The position numbers and the translations under genes are program-made. A stretch of DNA of 25,103 bases from IMG/VR virus record IMGVR_UViG_3300036761_000585, positions 1 through 25,103 of that record; one strand, 5' to 3'. Positions 6,106-13,012 of this stretch are shown in pieces (position 1 is the stretch's first letter; each line of letters starts with the position of its first letter). The DNA is from a virus. The notes under the pieces are model-generated. The model was not told the DNA's origin, made no database searches, and worked only from the letters and a program-made list of their open reading frames with translations.

Positions 6106-6157
6106 CCGCTGCGCTCCGAAGGGGAGCACGCCGGTTCGATTCCGGCGCAGCGGGCCA
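6106..6157 (+). ncRNA. tRNA-like mini-element: acceptor stem, one hairpin, T arm and CCA
   Basis: CCGCTGC (6106-6112) pairs perfectly with GCAGCGG (6147-6153), followed by G and CCA (6155-6157), as in a 7-bp acceptor stem with discriminator and CCA end. Inside it, GCCGG-TTCGATT-CCGGC (6130-6146) is a canonical T arm with the conserved TTCGATT loop. Between acceptor and T arm is only GCTCC-GAAGG-GGAGC, a 5-bp hairpin. No D arm exists and the hairpin loop lacks U33, so it is not a normal decoding tRNA. The total length is 52 nt. It lies wholly in the gap before the gene at 6192. Alternatives are a degenerate tRNA, an attachment site matching a host tRNA 3' end, or coincidence. Confidence 0.4.
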
Positions 6158-6173
6158 GGGGAGAAGGTTCCCC
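6158..6173 (+). repeat. Small hairpin directly after the tRNA-like element
   Basis: GGGGA (6158-6162) and TCCCC (6169-6173) form a perfect 5-bp stem with a 6-nt loop starting at the base after the CCA. It is followed by AGGA (6182-6185), the ribosome binding site for the ATG at 6192. It could stabilise or separate the 3' end of the tRNA-like RNA from the downstream message. Confidence 0.35.
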
Positions 6174-6191
6174 GAGAAAGCAGGAATACAG

Positions 6192-6590
6192 ATGGCCAAG
6201 GTTTTTGTTTACGGGACTCTGCGAGCGGGCGGTGCGCTGCACTCGCATATGACGGGCGCTGACCTCGTGTGCTCGGCGGGAGCCGTGCGCGGGTTCGCGA
6301 TGTTCGACCTCGGGCCGTACCCCGCGGTGGAGCCCGTGCAGACGCCGCACGCGGTGGTCGTCGGGGAGGTCTACGAAGTGGACGCCGAGCACCTCGCGCA
6401 CCTCGACCGGGTGGAGGGCGTGCCGCACCTCTACCGGCGGACGCTCGTGGACGTGGTGGTGGGCGGGGGCAGCGACGGCGACGACACGGTGGAGGCGTAC
6501 ATCTACGCGATGCAGCCGGGGCACGCGCGCGGGAAGCGCGTGCGCGGCGGGGACTGGATGCGGCACGTCGAGGGGCGGGTGGCGCTGTGA
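6192..6590 (+). CDS. Gamma-glutamylcyclotransferase-fold protein (first of two)
   Basis: The ATG at 6192 has AGGA 6 nt upstream. The 132-aa protein is a standard-length GGCT/AIG2-type protein: VFVYGTLRAGG (residues 4-14) forms the signature loop that binds the substrate, and LDRVEGVPHLYRR holds the expected catalytic acid E75. GEVYEVDAEHLAHLDRVEG matches the central family strand and helix. Family members release 5-oxoproline from gamma-glutamyl amines or peptides. In this phage the substrate is unknown. A role trimming a gamma-glutamyl base adduct or host peptide is possible but not shown. Its stop overlaps the GTG of the second GGCT-like gene, so the two are coupled. Confidence 0.82.
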   Translation: MAKVFVYGTLRAGGALHSHMTGADLVCSAGAVRGFAMFDLGPYPAVEPVQTPHAVVVGEVYEVDAEHLAHLDRVEGVPHLYRRTLVDVVVGGGSDGDDTVEAYIYAMQPGHARGKRVRGGDWMRHVEGRVAL

Positions 6591-7315
6591 GCAGCAAGGG
6601 CAAGGCGGCGCGGCGACTGGTCGCGCGCGGACCCGCGCCGCTCGCGCGCTCGCTGGTGTTCAGCTTCGGCTCGAACCTCCACGAGCCGCAGCTTCGAGAG
6701 CGATGCCCCGATGCGATGCAGGTCGGTCCCGCGACGCTGCACGGGTTCCGCCTGGCGTTCGTCGGGCACTCCGCGCGATGGGGCGGGGCGGTGGCGACGG
6801 TGCGCCCGACCGCGAAGGCGGAGACGCCGGGGGAACTCGTGCTGCTCACGGACGCGGACCTCGCGCGCCTCGATGGCTTCGAGGGAGCGCCGCAGGTCTA
6901 CAAGCGGACGCGGGTGCAGGTGCAGACGTGGGCAGCGTCGGGCGCTGCGCGCGCGGTGAGCGCCTGGACGTACACGCGGGACGGCGGGGAGGCGGACCCG
7001 AGCCTCACCTACGTCTCGCGGATTGCCTGCGGGTACGGTCGGCTCGGCTACGACGACGCGCCCATCGTGCGGGCGATCCACGCAGCGAGCAGAGCGCAGA
7101 GCAGGCGGTGGGAGGCGCTGAACGCTGCGGTGGAGCCCGCGACGCCGCGAGCCTCCGTGGGCGGCTCGCGCCGCAAGCGGGAGCGCATGAGCGACTACTT
7201 CGGGGATCTGTTCCCCAACGACGACCGGCGCAGCGACCCGGACGAGCGCGACGGGGACGTGCTCGCGGACCTCTCCGATGTGCCCCCTACCTGGTATCGC
7301 GGGAGGGCGTCGTGA
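6587..7315 (+). CDS. Gamma-glutamylcyclotransferase-fold protein with C-terminal extension (second of two)
   Basis: The GTG at 6587 overlaps the upstream stop. The 242-aa protein has the GGCT signature LVFSFGSNLHEPQL (about residues 23-36), the strand HSARWGGAVATVRP (61-74), and GELVLLTDADLARLDGFEG with the probable catalytic acid E99, then QVYKRTRVQV. It is closer to the classic eukaryotic-type GGCT (FGSNL) than its neighbour (YGTLR), so the pair is not a recent duplication. After the fold, about 65 residues form a basic then acidic tail (GGSRRKRERM, then DDRRSDPDERDGDV), probably disordered. Its substrate is unknown. It ends in a GTGA overlap with the next gene. Confidence 0.8.
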   Translation: MSSKGKAARRLVARGPAPLARSLVFSFGSNLHEPQLRERCPDAMQVGPATLHGFRLAFVGHSARWGGAVATVRPTAKAETPGELVLLTDADLARLDGFEGAPQVYKRTRVQVQTWAASGAARAVSAWTYTRDGGEADPSLTYVSRIACGYGRLGYDDAPIVRAIHAASRAQSRRWEALNAAVEPATPRASVGGSRRKRERMSDYFGDLFPNDDRRSDPDERDGDVLADLSDVPPTWYRGRAS

Positions 7316-7569
7316 GCTACCGCGTGGTGTGGGACAACGGCGCGGGCGCTTGCGGGACGTTCCCGTACGTGTTCGATACGGAGGACGGTGCCAACACGTT
7401 CGGGCGCGGGTGGGCGGACGAGAGCAACGTGCGCGACTTCGGGACGGGCGACCCGGTGGACGGGTACTCGTTCGATGTTGTCGAGGTGCCCGATAACGAC
7501 GGCGACGAGGAACCCGCGGATGAGATGGGGGAGCTACGCAAGGCTGCTCTTAGCAGGGGGCAGCCGTGA
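7312..7569 (+). CDS. Small acidic hypothetical protein, 85 aa
   Basis: The GTG at 7312 overlaps the previous stop. The protein begins VSYRVVWDNGAGACGTFPYVFDTEDGANTFGRGW, which looks like a compact two-strand and helix fold. It ends with a very acidic stretch (VPDNDGDEEPADEMGEL) and a short basic C-terminus. No motif identifies a function. Acidic phage proteins of this size can be DNA mimics, but the acidic part is only about 17 residues, so I do not claim that. It is coupled by a GTGA overlap to the gene at 7566. Confidence 0.6.
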   Translation: MSYRVVWDNGAGACGTFPYVFDTEDGANTFGRGWADESNVRDFGTGDPVDGYSFDVVEVPDNDGDEEPADEMGELRKAALSRGQP

Positions 7570-7916
7570 CGCGCCCGGTGGAGGTGGTGCTGCGGCTCGG
7601 TGCCTCTGGCGGAGACGACGCGGTGGAGCGGCTGCGCGCGTTCGCTGAGAAGCGCGGGTGGTACGTCGTGCGCGTGGATCGCGGGGCGAGCCAACCGGGG
7701 CAGCGACCGATGATGGCGTCCGTGCCGGAGGTGGTGGCGCGTGTCGAGGCGCTGGAAGCGAAGGGGCTCACGTACCAGGGCATCGCGGACGCGCTGAACG
7801 CAGAGGGGGTGCGGGGGGCCAAGGGCGGGCGCTGGTGGCCCAAGACCGTTGGCGCGGCGCTCCGCCAGGCGCGGCTCGCGCGAGCCACCGGAGCCGCGGG
7901 AGCCAAGGGGGTCTAG
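7566..7916 (+). CDS. Short serine-recombinase-derived DNA-binding protein; possible small terminase
   Basis: The GTG at 7566 overlaps the previous stop. The 116-aa protein has two pieces that resemble large serine recombinases. Residues 20-40 (VERLRAFAEKRGWYVVRVDRG) match the helix and strand usually found after the catalytic-Ser loop, and residues 67-102 (KGLTYQGIADALNAEGVRGA then GGRWWPKTVGAALRQA) match the helix-turn-helix of the recombinase domain. The roughly 100 residues that would normally lie between them, with the catalytic Arg residues, are missing, and no clear Y-x-R-x-S motif is present. It is probably a DNA-binding protein without recombinase activity. Its position upstream of the terminase large subunit and its HTH make a small terminase subunit another possibility. 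A hairpin follows directly. Confidence 0.6.
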   Translation: MTRPVEVVLRLGASGGDDAVERLRAFAEKRGWYVVRVDRGASQPGQRPMMASVPEVVARVEALEAKGLTYQGIADALNAEGVRGAKGGRWWPKTVGAALRQARLARATGAAGAKGV

Positions 7917-7918
7917 GG

Positions 7919-7950
7919 CGCCCCCTACGGGGCTTTCCCGGCAGGGGGCG
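7919..7950 (+). terminator. Candidate hairpin terminator before the packaging module
   Basis: CGCCCCCT (7919-7926) pairs perfectly with AGGGGGCG (7943-7950) across a 16-nt loop, three bases after the stop at 7914-7916. No T tract follows. The next 60 nt up to the promoter-like TATCAT are G- and C-rich and contain further short G/C complementary runs, but no gene. Confidence 0.4.
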
Positions 7951-8012
7951 GGGGCAGCCCCCCAAGGCTCCCCGGAGGGCGCAGGGGGCTACCCTGGAGG
8001 CGGGGCGGGGGG

Positions 8013-8018
8013 TATCAT
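8013..8018 (+). promoter_or_regulatory. -10-like TATCAT, predicted leaderless start
   Basis: TATCAT lies exactly 6 nt before the ATG at 8025, so a transcript would begin at the start codon itself. No ribosome binding site is present at the usual distance. The sequence around it is otherwise nearly pure G and C, which makes the hexamer stand out. Confidence 0.5.
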
Positions 8019-8024
8019 CCGCTG

Positions 8025-8204
8025 ATGCCCACCCTCTCGCTCCGTGACCGCCTCTACCGCGTGACGACTCCGGGGACCGCCACCATCGACGGCAAGACGG
8101 TGCACTACCCGCTCGGGCGCATCGTCGATGCCGCGCGCCTCGACATGGAGGAACTGGAACTGCTCGGTGTCGGGACGGCGCGCGTGATCCCCGCGCTACC
8201 GTGA
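8025..8204 (+). CDS. Small protein, 59 aa, upstream of the terminase
   Basis: This short gene runs from the ATG at 8025 to the TGA at 8202-8204, which overlaps the GTG of the terminase gene. The sequence MPTLSLRDRLYRVTTPGTAT continues into DGKTVHYPLGRIVDAARL and ELELLGVGTARVIPAL. It resembles small phage proteins of head operons with a beta-hairpin carrying a G-x-x-Y-x-x-G turn, then an acidic helix and a final short strand. No function is known. Too short for a typical small terminase. The leaderless-type promoter and tight coupling to the terminase make it a real gene. Confidence 0.65.
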   Translation: MPTLSLRDRLYRVTTPGTATIDGKTVHYPLGRIVDAARLDMEELELLGVGTARVIPALP

Positions 8205-9808
8205 GCGCGGCAGAGGACATCGACCTCGCGCACGCCGCGGTGCTCTGGGCGGCAGAGGAGGCGCGCGCGGACTCGAAGAAGTTCTTCGAGTTCGTCATGC
8301 GGCGCGAGCACGACGGTGCGCTGGTGGACTGTGCGCCGCATCAGCGCGTGCTGCTCGACTTCGTGGAGGCGCACCCGATGTGCGTCATCAGGATGCCGGT
8401 CGGGACGAGCAAGACGTTCTGCATGGCGGCGATCACGTTGTGCCTGCTCGGGCGCGACCTCTCATCCCGCGGTGCCATCGTGAGCGCGACGCAGGGGCAG
8501 GCGATGAAGCCGCTCTCGCTGGTGCGCGACACCATCGAGACGAGCGACGCGCTGCGCATGGTGTTCCCCCCGCTGCGGCGGAGCAGGCGCAAGACGGACT
8601 CGTGGACCATCAGCGAGATCACGGTGGACCGTCCGCCAGGCATCCGCGACCCGAGCCTCATCGCGGTGGGCATCGACGGCGCGCTCTCCGGCGCGCGTCT
8701 CTCGTGGGTGGTGGTGGACGACATCCTCGACCGCGAGAACACGGCGACGCCTGCGGGGTTGCAGAAGGTGCACGAGTGGTTCGACTCCACGGTGCTCTCG
8801 CGCATCGACCCGGAGGGCGGGCGCGTCGTCGTGACGAACACGCCGTGGTGCCCCGATGACCTGACCTACCGTCTGGAGGCGGCGGGCTGGCCGACGCTGA
8901 CGATGGACGTGACGGGCAACCTGCGCATCACGAACGCGCCGGACTTCGACACCGACGACATCGTGCCTAGCGCGCGCGAGGGGGAGGTGTACCGACTGAC
9001 GACGCACGCGGAGCCGCGCAACGAGCGCGAGGAAGTGAGCGACGAGACGGTGCCGCTCTGGCCGGAGCGGTACTCGTGGGGGCAGATCGAGTCGCTGCGC
9101 GGCAAGCACCTCCCACACCGCTTCAATCAACTCTACCTCTGCATCTGTCGTGCGGACGACACGGCGCGGTGTAAGGCGGACTGGATAGATCGGTGCAAGG
9201 CGCAGGGGCGCGGGACCACGTTGCAGAGCGAGTACCTTGGGGGCAACACGACGTTCACCGGAGTGGACCTCGCGGTGGGCAAGGGGGCGAGCTACGACGC
9301 GACGGCGTTCTTCACGTTCGAGCATCTGCCGGACGGCAAGCGCAAGATCATCGACGTGGAGTTTGGGCAGTGGGACGCGCCCACCATCGTCTCGAAGCTC
9401 ATCGACAAGGCGCAGCGATACAAGAGCATCGTGCGCGTGGAGAACAACGCGGCGCAGGACTACATCAGGCAGTTCGCTCGCGCGCAGAACGCGAGCATCC
9501 CGATTCGCGCGCACGCGACGGGGCGCGGCAAGGCTCACCCCGAGTACGGCGTGGAGGGTCTGTTCATCGAGCTACAGAACGCGGCGTGGATTATCCCGTG
9601 CGACATTCACGGGCGGTGCCATCCTGCGGTGCAGCAGTGGGTGGACGACTGCCTCTACTACCAGCCGGACGCGCACACGGGCGACGTGCTGATGGCGGCG
9701 TACCTGGCGCGGGAGCAGGCGCGGGAGTTCGGCATGATGAGCGGCGTGACGACCATCGGCGCGGTGAACCACGCGGCGGGGCTGGCCACGTCGTTGCTGA
9801 CGCGATAG
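8201..9808 (+). CDS. terL: Terminase large subunit
   Basis: The GTG at 8201 overlaps the preceding stop. The 535-aa protein has both terminase domains. The ATPase has the variant Walker A loop RMPVGTSKT (about residues 64-72), the adenine/Q-type PHQRVLLDFVE before it, and the Walker B strand SWVVVDDILD (168-177) with acidic residues at 173-174. The C-terminal RNase H-like nuclease begins at GVDLAVGKGASYDATAF (about 354-370) with its first metal-binding Asp, continues through RVENNAAQDYI, and ends with the HTGDVLMA segment carrying a late Asp. The enzyme cuts and pumps DNA into the prohead at the portal. The stop codon TAG (9806-9808) is itself the start of the -10-like element for the next gene. 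Confidence 0.93.
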   Translation: MSAAEDIDLAHAAVLWAAEEARADSKKFFEFVMRREHDGALVDCAPHQRVLLDFVEAHPMCVIRMPVGTSKTFCMAAITLCLLGRDLSSRGAIVSATQGQAMKPLSLVRDTIETSDALRMVFPPLRRSRRKTDSWTISEITVDRPPGIRDPSLIAVGIDGALSGARLSWVVVDDILDRENTATPAGLQKVHEWFDSTVLSRIDPEGGRVVVTNTPWCPDDLTYRLEAAGWPTLTMDVTGNLRITNAPDFDTDDIVPSAREGEVYRLTTHAEPRNEREEVSDETVPLWPERYSWGQIESLRGKHLPHRFNQLYLCICRADDTARCKADWIDRCKAQGRGTTLQSEYLGGNTTFTGVDLAVGKGASYDATAFFTFEHLPDGKRKIIDVEFGQWDAPTIVSKLIDKAQRYKSIVRVENNAAQDYIRQFARAQNASIPIRAHATGRGKAHPEYGVEGLFIELQNAAWIIPCDIHGRCHPAVQQWVDDCLYYQPDAHTGDVLMAAYLAREQAREFGMMSGVTTIGAVNHAAGLATSLLTR

Positions 9809-9811
9809 GCT
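9806..9811 (+). promoter_or_regulatory. -10-like TAGGCT containing the terminase stop codon
   Basis: TAGGCT at 9806-9811 includes the terL stop TAG and fits the TAnnnT pattern of this window. The transcript would start near 9818 and include GCGGAGG (9816-9822), a strong ribosome binding site 6 nt before the ATG at 9829. Confidence 0.4.
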
Positions 9812-9828
9812 GCGCGCGGAGGTGCCTG

Positions 9829-10368
9829 ATGAACTCGATTGTGATTTTCGATCCCCACGGCGTCGAACCCGAAGGGGAGATCCTGACAGCGCAACGTCTC
9901 GCGGTCGCGCGCGCGCACGGCGTGGTGACGCTCCCGGTAGACGTGGACATGATGCGCGCCACGGCGCTCGGCGGGTACGCGAAGCGCGCGTACGGCAAGG
10001 GCTGGCGCTTCGACGCGCTCCGCGCGGGACGCGGGTGCCCGCTGGTGCTCTACGCCGCGGCGGCGCACCCGACGCTCCACTGGGTCGTGCGACTGGTCGC
10101 TGACGGGCCGGAGCGGCAGGGGCAGCTTCGCGTCGCGGTGGACACCGGGCAGCTTGGCGTGAACGCATCGGGGTTGAGCCCGGTGACGCCTCCCATCCTG
10201 CTCGCGGACTTGGGGGAGCCGGACGCCGGGGACGGCTGGACGTGCCACGGGCACGGCACGCTCTCGCTTCGGGACAACGCGCTCGCGGGCTTTATGCTGT
10301 ACGGCACGCTCTCCGGCGCTCGCGTGGCGTGGTGGGCGGTGTCGCAGGGGAGCGCGGCGGAGCAGTGA
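9829..10368 (+). CDS. Hypothetical phage protein, 179 aa
   Basis: The ATG at 9829 has GCGGAGG 6 nt upstream. The protein begins MNSIVIFDPHGVEPEGEILT and has an alpha/beta look in the first half (AQRLAVARAHGVVTLPVDVD, then YAKRAYGKGWRFDALRAG). The second half contains several beta-type strands with aromatic residues (LHWVVRLVADG; GWTCHGHGTLSLRDN; GFMLYGTLSGARVAWWAVS). No family is recognised. It lies between terminase and portal, where phages of this kind carry small genes of unknown role. It overlaps the next gene in GTGA. Confidence 0.7.
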   Translation: MNSIVIFDPHGVEPEGEILTAQRLAVARAHGVVTLPVDVDMMRATALGGYAKRAYGKGWRFDALRAGRGCPLVLYAAAAHPTLHWVVRLVADGPERQGQLRVAVDTGQLGVNASGLSPVTPPILLADLGEPDAGDGWTCHGHGTLSLRDNALAGFMLYGTLSGARVAWWAVSQGSAAEQ

Positions 10369-10589
10369 CGCAGAAGCAGGCGTTCGCACAGTGCGTGCAA
10401 CTCGCGCCGGACTTCCGGCTCGGGCTGGCGTTCCCCGTGCTCGGGCGCTCGCTTGTCTGGTACGGGACGCCGCGCGCGACGGGCGTGCCGCTGACGGCGG
10501 GCGTGCAGTTCCCGACCGACAACCCCGTGGACCCGCTGCTCGACTTCCTGCTACAGCAGGCACTCGTCACGCTGACTCAAGCGGTGTAG
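10365..10589 (+). CDS. Hypothetical protein, 74 aa
   Basis: The GTG at 10365 overlaps the previous stop. The sequence VTQKQAFAQCVQLAPDFRLG leads into strands (LAFPVLGRSLVWYG) and ends in a helix (PVDPLLDFLLQQALVTLTQA). No family recognised. Its TAG stop at 10587-10589 begins the -10-like TAGGCT for the gene at 10602, the same arrangement as at the end of terL. Confidence 0.6.
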   Translation: MTQKQAFAQCVQLAPDFRLGLAFPVLGRSLVWYGTPRATGVPLTAGVQFPTDNPVDPLLDFLLQQALVTLTQAV

Positions 10590-10592
10590 GCT
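10585..10592 (+). promoter_or_regulatory. -10-like TG/TAGGCT containing the upstream stop codon
   Basis: TAGGCT at 10587-10592 is preceded by TG, and TCGTCA at 10564-10569 lies at -35 distance with a 17-nt spacer (4 of 6 consensus matches). The predicted transcript starts about two bases before the ATG at 10602. No ribosome binding site is evident. Confidence 0.45.
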
Positions 10593-10601
10593 GACGGCGC
10601 G

Positions 10602-10907
10602 ATGCGCAGCCTCATCGACTCGTTCGTGCACAACGTCCTCATCCACCCGTTGCTGTTCGTGCGCGACGTGGCGGAGCGGGCGGGCTTCGTGGGCGTGGCG
10701 TTGCTGCTCTCGCGGGCGCATGACGACCACTGGGTGTGGGGGGAGTCAGAACACGAGTTCTCACCGACCCCCGAGCAACGCCCGTGGACGCCGGAGGCGG
10801 AGGCGATGGTGTACCGGGGGCGACCGGAGATGCCCCCGCCCGCAGACGCCGCGCCGCTGACGGGTAGCGTGGCCGACCGGATGCAGCGCGCGAGGGGTGC
10901 GCACTGA
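10602..10907 (+). CDS. Small protein with HN-hPLL helix, 101 aa
   Basis: The ATG at 10602 follows a TAnnnT element by 9 nt. The N-terminus MRSLIDSFVHNVLIHPLLFV is an amphipathic or weakly membrane-active helix containing the HNVLIHPLL pattern that recurs in small phage proteins of unknown function. A second hydrophobic stretch (GFVGVALLLS) follows, and the rest is proline- and glutamate-rich (SPTPEQRPWTPEAEAM), probably disordered. No enzyme motif. Its stop overlaps the portal ATG (TGATG), so it may be co-translated with the portal. Confidence 0.65.
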   Translation: MRSLIDSFVHNVLIHPLLFVRDVAERAGFVGVALLLSRAHDDHWVWGESEHEFSPTPEQRPWTPEAEAMVYRGRPEMPPPADAAPLTGSVADRMQRARGAH

Positions 10908-13012
10908 TGGTCGCGCAGGTCATCCGGCTGACGGACAGGAGCATCGCGCTCGCGTCCAGCTTCGGCGTGGACGAGACGACGCTTGGCCCCCCGTTCCGCT
11001 CGAACGCGCTGCTCACGTCGGAGCGATACCGGCTGCTTGACCGGCGCAGTTCGTACTACTCGTGCACGCACCACGACTGGAAGCAGTTCGACTTCGACGC
11101 GCGCGCCATCCCGGTCGGCAACCCGCTGCTCGGGCAGCCGCTCATGGCGAGCGAGCCCGCGAACTGGTACGTGCCGCTCCGCTGGCGACGCCCGAGCGCA
11201 CCGTACCGTCTCGCGCGCGTGATCGTCGATTCGTTCACGAACCTCATCCTCGGCTACCAGCGGTGGCCAACGATCCGGTGCGCGGAGGACTCCGAGACGG
11301 AGGCGTTCGTCCGCGCGCTCGTGGACGCGACGCGGCTGCGCACGGTGCTCATCCGAGCGCGCTCCATCTGCGGGAGCGCGGGCACGGTGGGCATCTCGTG
11401 GGGCATCACGCGCGGGACGCCGCGGGTGCAGGTGCATCACCCGCGCACGCTCATCGTGCATCGGTGGGCAGACCGCGAGCGGTTGATCCCCGCGCACGTC
11501 ACCGAGCTTTACAAGTTCCCGCGAGACGAGTGGGACGTAGAGAAGAAGCAGTACCTTCGGAACTGGTATTGGTTCCGGCGCGACTGGACCGAGACGAGCG
11601 ACGTGGCGTTCCACGAGGTGCGCGCGGACCTCGCGGCGGAGCCGTCGTGGGTCGTGGACGAGGAGCAGAGCTACAAGCACGACGACGGCTTCGCGCACTT
11701 CGTCTGGTGGCAGAACCTCCCGAGCGACACGGACGACATCGACGGCGTGCCGGACTACGAGGGGCTGTACGAGAACTTCGAGGCGTTGGACGTGCTGAAC
11801 AGCACGCTCGTCCGGGGCACGACGCTGAACCTGGACCCGACGCTCATCCTCAAGCTCGACCCGGAGATCGTGGCGCGCACGGGCATCCGCAAGGGCAGCG
11901 ACAACTCGCTGGTCGTTGGGCAGTCCGGCGACGCGCACTACATGGAGCTTCAAGGCACGAGCGTGCAGGTGGGCACGTCGCTGTTCACGAAGATGCGGGA
12001 GGCGGCGCTGGAGGTCGCGCAGTGCGTGGTGCCGGACCCGAATCAGATCGGAGCCGCGGGCACGTCGTCCGTCGCGCTCAAGGTCATCTACGCGCCGATG
12101 CTCGGGAAGGCGGACGTGCTGCGCGGGCAGGCGGAGCAGGCGCTCCACGACCTGCTCATGCAGATGGTGACGAGCGCGCGCAAGGCGATGGACGCGGTGC
12201 CGCTCGTGGTGGTGAAGGAGGACGGCAGCGAGGAAGAATCGGTGCCGTCCCTGAACCTCCCGCCGCGCATCGTGACGGAGGACGTGTTCGACCCGGACAC
12301 GGGGGAGCCCACGGGGGAGCGACGCGAGACGGTGGTGGAACTCAAGCCCGGTCGCGGCGAGACGCTGCGGTTCGATTGGGGTGACTACTTCCTGCCCACG
12401 GCGCAAGACCAGCAGCAGACGGCGGCGACGCTGACGCAGCTTGTGGCGGGCACGCTGCTCTCGCAGGAGAGCGGCGCGGACCTGGCGAGCCGCATCGTGC
12501 GCATCGACCCGCGTGCAGACTGGGACCGCATCGCCACGGAGAAGAAGGCGAAGGACGCGGCGCAGGCTGCGATGATGGGCGGCGACATGGGTGGCGCGGT
12601 GGACGCGATGGGCGAGCTACCGCCGGGCGCGTCGGAAGGCGAGGCACCTGCGGAGGGCGAGGCGGCACCGGCAGCGGTGGCACCGGACCAGATGGCCCCC
12701 GCGGTGGGCGACAGCATCGGGAACTTCACGCTCGGCGTGTCGGACCTCGCGAACATCGTCACGGTCAACGAGGGTCGCGCGACCAGCGGGCTCGGGGCGC
12801 TGCTCACCCCGGCTGGTCAGATCGACCCGGATGGCTACCTGACCATCGCGGAGTTCAGCGCGAAGCGGAAGGCGGACGCGGACGCGCGCGCGAAGATCGC
12901 GGTGGACGACGCGAAGGCGGACAACGAAGCGGCGGCGGGACCGGATGCGGCTGGCGCACCGCCCGTGAATCAGTACGGGACGCCCGATGGCCAACCGCCT
13001 TTCACCGGCTGA
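10907..13012 (+). CDS. Portal protein
   Basis: The ATG at 10907 overlaps the previous stop. The 701-aa protein has the size and pattern of a phage portal: an N-terminal region with WYVPLRWRRPSAPYRLARVI, central strands and the stem/wing region around VYYEGLYENFEALDVLNSTL-type sequence (PDYEGLYENFEALDVLNSTL at about 284-303) that precedes clip and stem helices. It continues with MREAALEVAQCVVPDPNQIG, typical of portals whose helix leads into the crown. The C-terminal 130 residues are Ala/Gly/Glu-rich, probably disordered, with EAPAEGEAAPAAVAP. The portal forms the dodecameric ring for DNA entry and binds the terminase, encoded three genes upstream. It overlaps the Mu F-like gene by 26 nt. Confidence 0.88.
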   Translation: MVAQVIRLTDRSIALASSFGVDETTLGPPFRSNALLTSERYRLLDRRSSYYSCTHHDWKQFDFDARAIPVGNPLLGQPLMASEPANWYVPLRWRRPSAPYRLARVIVDSFTNLILGYQRWPTIRCAEDSETEAFVRALVDATRLRTVLIRARSICGSAGTVGISWGITRGTPRVQVHHPRTLIVHRWADRERLIPAHVTELYKFPRDEWDVEKKQYLRNWYWFRRDWTETSDVAFHEVRADLAAEPSWVVDEEQSYKHDDGFAHFVWWQNLPSDTDDIDGVPDYEGLYENFEALDVLNSTLVRGTTLNLDPTLILKLDPEIVARTGIRKGSDNSLVVGQSGDAHYMELQGTSVQVGTSLFTKMREAALEVAQCVVPDPNQIGAAGTSSVALKVIYAPMLGKADVLRGQAEQALHDLLMQMVTSARKAMDAVPLVVVKEDGSEEESVPSLNLPPRIVTEDVFDPDTGEPTGERRETVVELKPGRGETLRFDWGDYFLPTAQDQQQTAATLTQLVAGTLLSQESGADLASRIVRIDPRADWDRIATEKKAKDAAQAAMMGGDMGGAVDAMGELPPGASEGEAPAEGEAAPAAVAPDQMAPAVGDSIGNFTLGVSDLANIVTVNEGRATSGLGALLTPAGQIDPDGYLTIAEFSAKRKADADARAKIAVDDAKADNEAAAGPDAAGAPPVNQYGTPDGQPPFTG

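Noticed and set aside
6082-6157. A full-length tRNA ending at the same CCA
   Set aside because: No 7-bp acceptor partner at the normal distance, no D-loop GG and no anticodon loop with U33; only the compact 52-nt folding works.
5424-6566. Minus-strand open frame over 5424-6566
   Set aside because: Covers two well-supported + strand genes and the tRNA-like element; composition is that of a reverse-strand shadow.
10577-12406. Long open frame on the minus strand opposite the portal gene
   Set aside because: High GC content leaves antisense frames open; the translation is Arg/His-rich with no recognisable domain and the + strand portal is clear.
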